A stretch of 64,000 bases of DNA from Pseudoalteromonas rubra. GTDB lineage: Bacteria > Pseudomonadota > Gammaproteobacteria > Enterobacterales > Alteromonadaceae. Positions 57,815 to 64,000 of this stretch are shown piece by piece. Positions within the stretch are counted from its first letter, which is position 1. Each line of letters starts with the position of its first letter. Location: NCBI RefSeq assembly GCF_000238295.3, contig NZ_AHCD03000044.1, positions 1,324,598 through 1,388,597 on the forward strand, written 5' to 3'. The translations under genes and the position numbers were made by a program. The notes below the pieces were generated by a model, which had not been told where the DNA came from, made no database searches, and worked only from the letters and a program-made list of their open reading frames with translations.

Positions 57815-58687
57815 ATGAAAAGTAAGCTTTCTATACGCTCTCATTTTGACTACCTTTTTGAGCAAATCTCATTATTTTGTGAAGAAATTAAACAAGCAGA
57901 CATAACTCAAGCTTACTATTTCAAATTACCTCCAGTACAAAAAAAAGATGAACTATCTGCACCAGATAGTGTTCATGTAGAAAAGTTAGCAGGTCAGGAT
58001 GCATTCAACCATTGTATCTCTTCCTACAAAGATCTTTTTATTGATAAAAAAGAAAGTGGCAAGGTACTTACCAGACACCCTGGGATACTTTTAGTAAATG
58101 ATCCCAAAAACGAGATACGAAATAGACTGGTAGAAATAAATTTAGCAAAAGATGCCTTTAAAGAACTTATTCTTGAAATCACAAATAATGATGCACGGTT
58201 TGAAGCAGTACACAGTGCAGTTCCCAGCTTAGTTACGCTAGCAGCATATAGAAAAATACACTTCGAGCAAGCTGTTCCCTATTCAGTACGTTTCACCTGG
58301 ATGACAAAACACTCTACCAAAACACTCTCAAAAAAAGCAGCTCTTGATATACTTCAGCGGTCTTCTCAATACACAAACCCCAGAGCAATTGATCAGAATA
58401 ATTGGCAGTCAATTGTAGAGCAAGAGCGTGTTAGAGTTTCAAGTCTATCTGATTCTGCAAAGTTAAGGATCAGACGCCCAACTCGAGTGAGCCCGGAAGT
58501 AAACGTTCGTTTTAGCGCAAAAAATAGGTATCACGTGAGCGGTGCGTTACCTTTTGTTTTGCTAAACCCTCAAAAAGAAACAAAGATTGGTGAATTGAAA
58601 AATTACAGTCGTGATGGCAATGATCCAAGGAAAAAAGAATACAATTACCTGATCGAGAGAATCTATTTAGAAACGATTAACGGTTGA
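57815..58687 (+). CDS. tus: Tus-family replication terminator protein
   Basis: 290 aa (E. coli Tus is 309). Alignment from memory holds over the whole length: YFKLPPVQKKDE with FSLPEVKKEDE, RHPGILLVNDPKN with RLPGVLCYQVDN, RFEAVHSAVPSLVTLAAYR with RFEWVHRHLPGLITLNAYR, and TWMTKHSTKTLSK with GWANKHIIKNLHR. Further pairs are SAKLRIRRPTRVSP with NAKLKIKRPVKVQP and KIGELKNY with DVGELLNY. Lock-pocket residues Ile79, Phe140, His144 and Leu150 correspond to Ile76, Phe129, His133 and Leu139; Gly149 is Ser138. DNA-contacting Arg198 corresponds to Arg190. The ATG at 57815 matches the E. coli N-terminus; the frame is open upstream, with other starts at ATG 57689 and TTG 57641. Expected to bind the GAACACATCAT repeats and stop DnaB in one direction. 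Confidence 0.93.
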   Translation: MKSKLSIRSHFDYLFEQISLFCEEIKQADITQAYYFKLPPVQKKDELSAPDSVHVEKLAGQDAFNHCISSYKDLFIDKKESGKVLTRHPGILLVNDPKNEIRNRLVEINLAKDAFKELILEITNNDARFEAVHSAVPSLVTLAAYRKIHFEQAVPYSVRFTWMTKHSTKTLSKKAALDILQRSSQYTNPRAIDQNNWQSIVEQERVRVSSLSDSAKLRIRRPTRVSPEVNVRFSAKNRYHVSGALPFVLLNPQKETKIGELKNYSRDGNDPRKKEYNYLIERIYLETING

Positions 58688-59445
58688 TTCTAATTTAGTG
58701 CTCTATTTGTGATTAGGCATTTCACTGCATTCTTAGGCAAAAAGTGATAGGAGATTAAGGTGCCACAAAAAACAAAGCTTACCTAATTTCGATAAACATC
58801 ACTTTGCTTAACAGTGCTGGCCGTATTTACTTTTCACTGGTCGAGTCGACGGAAAGCCATATATTTTTGATTAGAATCTAAAATAGGAGAAATGCTCCTT
58901 CTTACTACATGCCAAAAAATCTCAGAAACTGCTTTTGATTTCGCTCTTATCTATACACCTGAATATCTTTAGCTTTGTTTGAAAGTTACTAAAACCTAGT
59001 TTGCGCAAACAGGATTCATTTTAAATTAGTAACTAATATGCTTATAAGTGAATGCTAAAATCTTTTTATGTTAGTAAGTATCCACATACATTTTAATGGC
59101 TTTCATAAATGCTGTGTATGTTCAATTTTGTCTGTATTCCCTATTACCAAGATGATATCCAAGCTTTGATTGATCAAGTTTCATCTAACCTCGCTTGCTA
59201 ATCAACTTTGAAATCGAAGAATGCTTGGCACAGGTGATGTGTAAGTACCTACTTACTTATGCTGACAAAGCAGTATCAAAAAAGACTAAATTCATATGAC
59301 ATTTCAAGGTTACAAGAACTTTTGCTTTGCGAACATATTATAGATATTAGTTAAATCATGTATGCCCTTCTATTTATGGCAGGTATCTAGCGCAACAGAT
59401 CTCCTTACAACGGAAACTTAAAGTGGTATAAATCTCACCCAACAG
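58688..59445. other. Non-coding spacer between tus and the Ter array
   Basis: 758 bp, AT-rich. I see no gene, terminator or intact repeat unit. GTATCCACA near 59086 is one mismatch from a DnaA box; TGATGTGT near 59234 shares 8 bp with the Ter core on the other strand. Confidence 0.4.
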
Positions 59446-59456
59446 GAACACATCAC
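59446..59456 (+). other. Ter-like site T4, variant
   Basis: GAACACATCAC: last base of the core differs from all other copies. It stands 320 bp before the first regular array unit and without the usual flanking repeat. Confidence 0.5.
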
Positions 59457-59579
59457 TAAAAAAGTAAAATTAATGAAGCTCCTATTCACATACCTTAACA
59501 TCCATTCTTCTCAAAACACCTGACCAGGCTAGATATTTAAGCCTTAAAAGTGATGTCGATTATCACACACTTCAACTAA

Positions 59580-62060
59580 TTTCAGTCGTCTAATGGAAGA
59601 GAAAACGCACAACAAAGTACACACCATAGGCATACCTTCATTTTAAAACGCCTAACAAATTATTGTTCTTTTAGTCCCCTGAGAAAAAACAAATTAGTGA
59701 GGTGCATTATCCACCGGGCCGACCCATTTCCGTCAAGCAAAGGGGTAGACAACACATGAGTAAAAGAACACATCATTAATCTAGGAAGCTAACATTCGAT
59801 ACCGACCCTCGATCACCTCGTCAGTTTGGAAAGCCTACCAAATCAATGCTCTTTTTACCTCCTGAAAAAAGACAAATTAGTGAAAAGCATTATCCCCCGG
59901 AACAACCCATTTGCATCAGCCAAAGGAATCAGCAACGCCCCAAAAGAACACATCATTAATTTATTAGAAAAATAATAGTTCAACACTCACCATCGAGTAT
60001 ATCGTTAGTTTAAATGGCTCAACAAATCATCGTTCTTTTTGCCCTATGAGAACAGACAAATTGGTGTGGCGTATTGTCACCTGGGCCAAACCATTTTCGT
60101 TAACCAAAGGAATAAAGAACACATCATTAATTGAGAAAATAAATGTTCAATGCTCGTCATCGAGCATGTTATCAATTTAGTATGTGAATATTCAATGCTA
60201 ATCATCAATAACGTCATCAGTTTGGAAGGCTTACCAAATCACTGTTCTTTTGACCCCGTGAGATCAGACAAATTAGTGAGGCGCACTATCACTCTGGCCA
60301 ACCCCTTTCCATCAACCAAAAAGATAAACAACACACGAATTAAAGAACACATCATTAATTTAAGAAGTGAATATTCAATGCTAACCATCAATAACGTCAT
60401 TAGTTTGGAAGACCTAGCAAATCACTGTTCTTTTGACCCCGTGAGATCAGACAAATTGGTAAGGCGCATTATCACCCGGGCCAACCCATTTCCGCCAACC
60501 AAAGGGATAAACAACACCAATTAAAGAACACATCATTAATCTAGGAAGTAAATATCCAGAACTCACCCTCGATCACGTCATTAATTAGGAAGGCTTACCA
60601 AATCACTGTTCTTTTGACCCCGTGAGATCAGACAAATTGGTGAGGCGCATTATCACCCGGGCCAACCCATTTCCGCCAACCAAAGGGATAAACAACACCA
60701 ATTAAAGAACACATCATTAATCTAGGAAGTAAATATCCAGAACTCACCCTCGATCACGTCGTCAGATTGGAAGGCCTACCAAATCACTGTTCTTTTGACC
60801 CCGTGAGATCAGACAAATTGGTGAGGCGCATTATCACCCGGGCCAACCCATTTCCGCTAACCAAAGGGATAAACAACACCAATTAAAGAACACATCATTA
60901 ATCTAGGAAGTAAATATCCTGAACTCACCCTCGATCACGTCGTGAGATTGGAAGGCCTACCAAATCACTGTTCTTTTGACCCCGTGAGATCAGACAAATT
61001 GGTGAGGCGCACTATCACTCTGGCCAACCCCTTTCCATCAACCAAAAGGATAAACAACACACGAGGAAAACAACACATCATTAATTTTGAAAGTAAATAT
61101 CCAGTGCTCACCCTCGAGCACGTCATTAACTAGGAAGGCTAACCAAATCAATGTTCTTTTTACCTCCTGAAAAAGACAAATTGGTAAGGCGCATTGTCAC
61201 CCGGGCCAACCAGTTTTCGTAAACCAAAGAGATATACAACACACGAGGAAAAGAACACATCATTAATCTAGAAAATGGATGTTCGAAGCTCCCCCTCGAT
61301 CACGTCATCAATTTGGAAGGCTTACCAAATCAATGCTCTTTTTACCTCCTGAAAAAGACAAATTAGTGAGGCACATTATCACCCGGACCAACCCATTTCC
61401 GCCAACCAAAGGGATAAACAATACACGAGTTAAAGAACACATCATTAATTTAGGAAGTAAATATTCATCACTCACAATCAGCCACATCGTCAGTTTGGAA
61501 AGCTGACCAAATCAATGCTCTTTTTACCGCCTAAAAAAAGACAAATTAGTGAAAAGCATTATCCCCCGGAACAACCCATTTGCATCAGTCAAAGGAATCA
61601 GCAGCGCCCCAAAAGAACACATCATTAAATAAGAAAATGAATACTCGATGCTTACCACAGATCACATAATCAGTTTGAAAAGCTTAGCAAATCAATGCTC
61701 TTTTTACCCCCTCAATAAAGAACACATCATTAATTTAGGTTACGAATAATCAATACTCACCCTCACCATAAGTCAAAAACGCTTAACAAATCATCTTCCT
61801 CACTTAGATCCCTTGAAAAAAGACAAATTAGTGAAGAGCATTATCTCCAGGAGCAACCCATTTCCGTCAACTAAAGGCATGGGCAAAACACCAATAAGAA
61901 CACATCATAATTCTCTAGACCACTATGAACAAAAGTGGAGTGTTATTCTCCGTCAGAGCCAAAGTTGCCCACGCTTTCAGATAAATAGTTGTTGCTACAT
62001 TTTTACAATAGAGGAACCTAAAATAGACAACCAACCCAATTATTAAGAACACATCATATA
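59580..62060 (+). repeat. Tandem array of about 13 repeat units (about 181 bp), each with a Ter-like site
   Basis: The core GAACACATCAT starts at 59766, 59946, 60117, 60345, 60526, 60707, 60888, 61071 (first base C), 61253, 61435, 61615, 61720, 61898 and 62047. Spacings are mostly 180-183 bp, with exceptions of 171, 228, 105, 178 and 149. Most copies read AAAGAACACATCATTAAT. All are on the same strand. Units share further blocks: CAAATCANTGTTCTTTT, GACAAATTNGTGAGGCGCATT, CACCCGGGCCAACCCATTT and CCAAAGGGATAAACAACAC. Units 60526-60888 are almost identical, while outer units have diverged except at the core. The array ends 185 bp from the 3' end of the replication initiator gene. Interpreted as Ter sites for the Tus homologue. 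Confidence 0.85.
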
Positions 62061-62182
62061 AATATTACAACACTTAAAATACAACTCTACCTATACTATT
62101 AAAGAAGTTTTTTAACAGGAAAAAGAGAAACCAATACGCAATCTTTTAGGGGAATTAGTAAAATATTAGAGAACGCTTGACT

Positions 62183-62193
62183 ATTTAACATAA
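62183..62193 (-). other. XerD-type half-site on the minus strand
   Basis: ATTTAACATAA is the reverse complement of TTATGTTAAAT. It sits between the Ter array and the initiator gene; the partner arm is not dif-like. Confidence 0.25.
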
Positions 62194-62244
62194 TAAAACG
62201 TTCTAAGAGTAAAGAAAAACAGCATTGTTTATTTTATAAAACGG

Positions 62245-63459
62245 CTATTTTTTCACTATTTCTTCGAGCGTATCTTCATCAATTACTTCCGCATTTTCTA
62301 CAATGCGCTTACCACCTTGAATCTCAATACGCTTATTGTGTTTATTTAATGCTAATATTTCATCACAAAACTGTGCAGATGGATGCATTTCATACACATA
62401 ATCGATGATTTTACCACTTTTATCATCTTTTACATTTGAAATATGGTACTCAGAAATAGCCCCTTTTTCGATCAGGTCTTTCATCGTTGTAGTCATATCT
62501 CTGCGTAATGCTTTCAATTTATTGTCGGTTATTTCATCATCTGGATAGATAGAACCGTACTTTTCCATAATGGATAAAAGCCGAAAATGGTACGTTTTAC
62601 CAGGAGCTGCATACCTCCACAAATGATACAATCGAAGCATCATCCAGCGAGATAAACCACGTTTTAGCTCTTGTGCACTATTGAAGTAGTAGCCCTTATA
62701 TTCCAAATTATCGATCATATTGTGAACGAAAGCATTAAGACAGGCCACACATTTTACGTTTCCGCCCTGCCCTTTCTTTCCACTAAAATGCAAAGAAGAC
62801 AAAAAGTTCATATTAGACTCATAAAATGAGTCATCAATATCTGTACTTTTAGTATCTGTAGCGCGGTATTTGAAAGAGAGTTTAGATCCTTGAAGCGCCT
62901 CCAAGGATTCTTTAATCTGTGGGTAAGGCATTGATTGGCCAACAGCTTTTAGCTCTTGGGCTAGCTCATTCATAGAAAAAATAACCGCATATTGAATACC
63001 GGACTTAAAATTTATTTTAACTATCTTGCCTTTCGAGGCAAGACGAATTAATGCCCGTTCAACCTTCTCTTCTCTATCCGATGGCCAGACTAAGAACTCA
63101 GCTTCTTCACCATCTTTTTTACTACTCACAACCGCAGGAGTGATTTTTAATTCACCATCATACAGTATGCCATCGACCTTTTCAGAAATACGCCTGGAAA
63201 TAATTGTTTTCTTTGGAGCCTCTTCTAGAGGTAATTTTTTGTAACCAGAGCGGACAAAGCGCCCCCAAAGATCGTAGTGATTAAAGGTGTTAGAGTAAGC
63301 TCGCAAACCATGGTTAGGACTTTCCAGCGAAACGCGTACATCTTTGTTATCAGTGAACAGCGCTAAACTCTCGTTATCAGTTGCACTTTCAACACCATGG
63401 ATCTGACCTCTAAGGGAATCAGGTAAATTATCAACCGAGATGTTTACCTTGCGGCTCAT
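62245..63459 (-). CDS. Replication initiator protein (plasmid/chromid type)
   Basis: 404 aa, basic, with two winged-helix-like units. The first is near residues 110-230 (EEKVERALIRLASKGKIVKINF, YPQIKESLEALQGSKLSFKY). The second is near 270-360 (LKRGLSRWMMLRLYHLWRY, ALRRDMTTTMKDLIEKGAISEY). This tandem arrangement is that of RepA/RepB-type initiators which bind iterons beside their gene. Exact family not determined. GGAAG lies 8 nt before the ATG. The 5' side is an origin-like sequence rich in GATC and DnaA boxes, and the 3' side faces the Ter array. A leftward fork would travel with its transcription. Confidence 0.8.
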   Translation of the reverse strand: MSRKVNISVDNLPDSLRGQIHGVESATDNESLALFTDNKDVRVSLESPNHGLRAYSNTFNHYDLWGRFVRSGYKKLPLEEAPKKTIISRRISEKVDGILYDGELKITPAVVSSKKDGEEAEFLVWPSDREEKVERALIRLASKGKIVKINFKSGIQYAVIFSMNELAQELKAVGQSMPYPQIKESLEALQGSKLSFKYRATDTKSTDIDDSFYESNMNFLSSLHFSGKKGQGGNVKCVACLNAFVHNMIDNLEYKGYYFNSAQELKRGLSRWMMLRLYHLWRYAAPGKTYHFRLLSIMEKYGSIYPDDEITDNKLKALRRDMTTTMKDLIEKGAISEYHISNVKDDKSGKIIDYVYEMHPSAQFCDEILALNKHNKRIEIQGGKRIVENAEVIDEDTLEEIVKK

Positions 63460-63691
63460 TTTATTACTTCCAGAATTTTGTGACGGTTAATGACAACACA
63501 TTCACGATCAAAAGTTAATTGTTTAAGTTAGTAAAAAAGTGATCTAGGCAAAAAAACCAAGATGAGATCAATTTTTTACTAACTGATGCATGATTCAGGA
63601 TCCATATTATACCAACTGTGACTCAAAATCCCCTTAGAACCCCTTCGTTTCATGTTCAATTCAAGCAAATATAGCCTCATCTTAGAGTTGC

Positions 63692-63700
63692 TGTGGATAA
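63692..63700 (-). promoter_or_regulatory. DnaA box
   Basis: TGTGGATAA, reverse complement of the consensus TTATCCACA. Confidence 0.8.
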
Positions 63701-63717
63701 AACACGATCCAGCTAGT

Positions 63718-63757
63718 AAGGATCCGATCTATTCCAAGTAGGGATCAGATCTATACC
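63718..63757 (+). repeat. Pair of direct repeats, possible initiator iterons
   Basis: AAGGATCCGATCTATTCC and AGGGATCAGATCTATACC, 22 bp apart start to start (two helical turns), each with two GATC sites. Weaker relatives occur at about 63899 and 63921. Confidence 0.5.
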
Positions 63758-63851
63758 GATTAAAAGACCTAAAGGATCTTATAAAAGTGCATAACTTCAT
63801 GAAATCACTTAGTAAAATATGGATCTAAGCACCTTAAAAAGTGGATAACAC

Positions 63852-63860
63852 TGTGCATAA
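63852..63860 (-). promoter_or_regulatory. DnaA box
   Basis: TGTGCATAA, reverse complement of TTATGCACA, which fits the DnaA consensus TTATNCACA. A one-mismatch box at 63840-63848 is 12 bp away in the same orientation. Confidence 0.75.
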
Positions 63861-64000
63861 GCTGTGACAACAATAGATTTTTAAAAAGAGGTTGGTAAAA
63901 ACCCGATCTATGAGTACACAAAGATCTGATCTTAACCAAGTATTATCTTGATCCAATAATAGGTTAATATATTCAATAAAAACAGATGGTTAAAGTCTTT

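Larger units (their letters stand above)
63475..64000. other. Probable origin of replication of the replicon
   Basis: Non-coding and AT-rich, upstream of the initiator gene and running to the window edge. It has 14 GATC sites between 63541 and 63953 (first bases 63541, 63566, 63599, 63706, 63721, 63726, 63743, 63748, 63775, 63822, 63905, 63923, 63928, 63950), where about 1.6 would be expected by chance. Four co-oriented DnaA boxes lie at 63692-63700 (TGTGGATAA, perfect), 63852-63860 (TGTGCATAA, fits TTATNCACA), 63786-63794 and 63840-63848 (one mismatch each). Direct repeats of the form GGATC-N-GATCTAT-N-CC at 63719-63757 could be initiator iterons. AT-rich stretches at 63956-63985 could unwind. 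Confidence 0.75.

Noticed and set aside
60150..61506. Reading frames of 60-124 codons inside the repeat array, with repeated peptides such as NHCSFDPVRSDKLVRR
   Set aside because: They follow the DNA repeat, start and stop at random relative to it, lack ribosome-binding sites, and the 181-bp period breaks frame. The DNA sequence, not a peptide, is what is conserved.
59580..62060. CRISPR array or integron attC array
   Set aside because: The period is about 181 bp, nearly the whole unit is repeated rather than alternating with unique spacers, and there are no cas or intI genes.
59580..62060. Initiator iterons or a parS-like centromere instead of Ter sites
   Set aside because: Not fully excluded. 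However, iterons are normally upstream of the rep gene with spacing near 22 bp, no parA/parB genes are in the window, and a Tus homologue is encoded next door with the same motif upstream of it.

Overview
The window looks like part of the secondary chromosome (chromid) of a marine gammaproteobacterium close to Pseudoalteromonas. This rests on gene content: a chitinase/LPMO cluster, a GH92/FucP mannose locus, a TtpC-type TonB2 cluster, large secreted M43 and S8 proteases, and a plasmid-type replication initiator at the right end. It also rests on protein similarity recalled from memory. No database search was possible.

Layout. 0-4.9 kb: chitin degradation (end of a GH18 chitinase, an AA10 LPMO and a ChiA-type GH18). 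5-15.4 kb: housekeeping genes, including anmK, a Na/Pi symporter, a DISM histidine kinase, a DUF885 lipoprotein, ycgN and an NAPE-PLD-like lipoprotein. 15.5-22.3 kb: mannose/mannoside use (sugar kinase, AGE-family isomerase, FucP-type transporter, GH92 alpha-mannosidase). Two near-identical palindromic operators control its promoter regions. 22.6-24.5 kb: chemoreceptor. 24.6-34.4 kb: a six-gene TonB2 energy cluster, then a surface-type lipoprotein and its TonB-dependent receptor. 34.4-36.1 kb: asd behind a structured leader or small RNA. 36.1-39.1 kb: accessory pocket with a DUF2971 gene and a two-TM protein. 39.8-46.6 kb: two exported proteases and a DUF417 membrane protein. 46.7-48.7 kb: tyrosine recombinase followed by a dif-like and a Ter-like site. 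48.7-56.9 kb: ydiJ, ppsA/ppsR and class II DAHP synthase. 56.9-64 kb: replication control region.

The standout is the right end. The gene at 57815-58687 is a divergent homologue of E. coli Tus, with most lock-pocket residues conserved. The motif AAAGAACACATCATTAAT, or its core GAACACATCAT, occurs 18 times, always in one orientation. Fourteen copies form a roughly 181-bp tandem array (59.6-62.06 kb) abutting the 3' side of the replication initiator gene. Four more lie outside it at 59.4, 57.7, 57.0 and 48.5 kb, and the 57.7-kb copy is directly upstream of tus. The initiator gene is followed on its 5' side by an origin-like segment with 14 GATC sites and four co-oriented DnaA boxes. I read this as a one-sided Tus-Ter fork trap beside the origin. 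It would stop the leftward fork at once and leave the rightward fork to copy the whole replicon, giving built-in unidirectional replication. The Tus homology and the repeats are seen directly. That the repeats are Ter sites, and their polarity, are inference.
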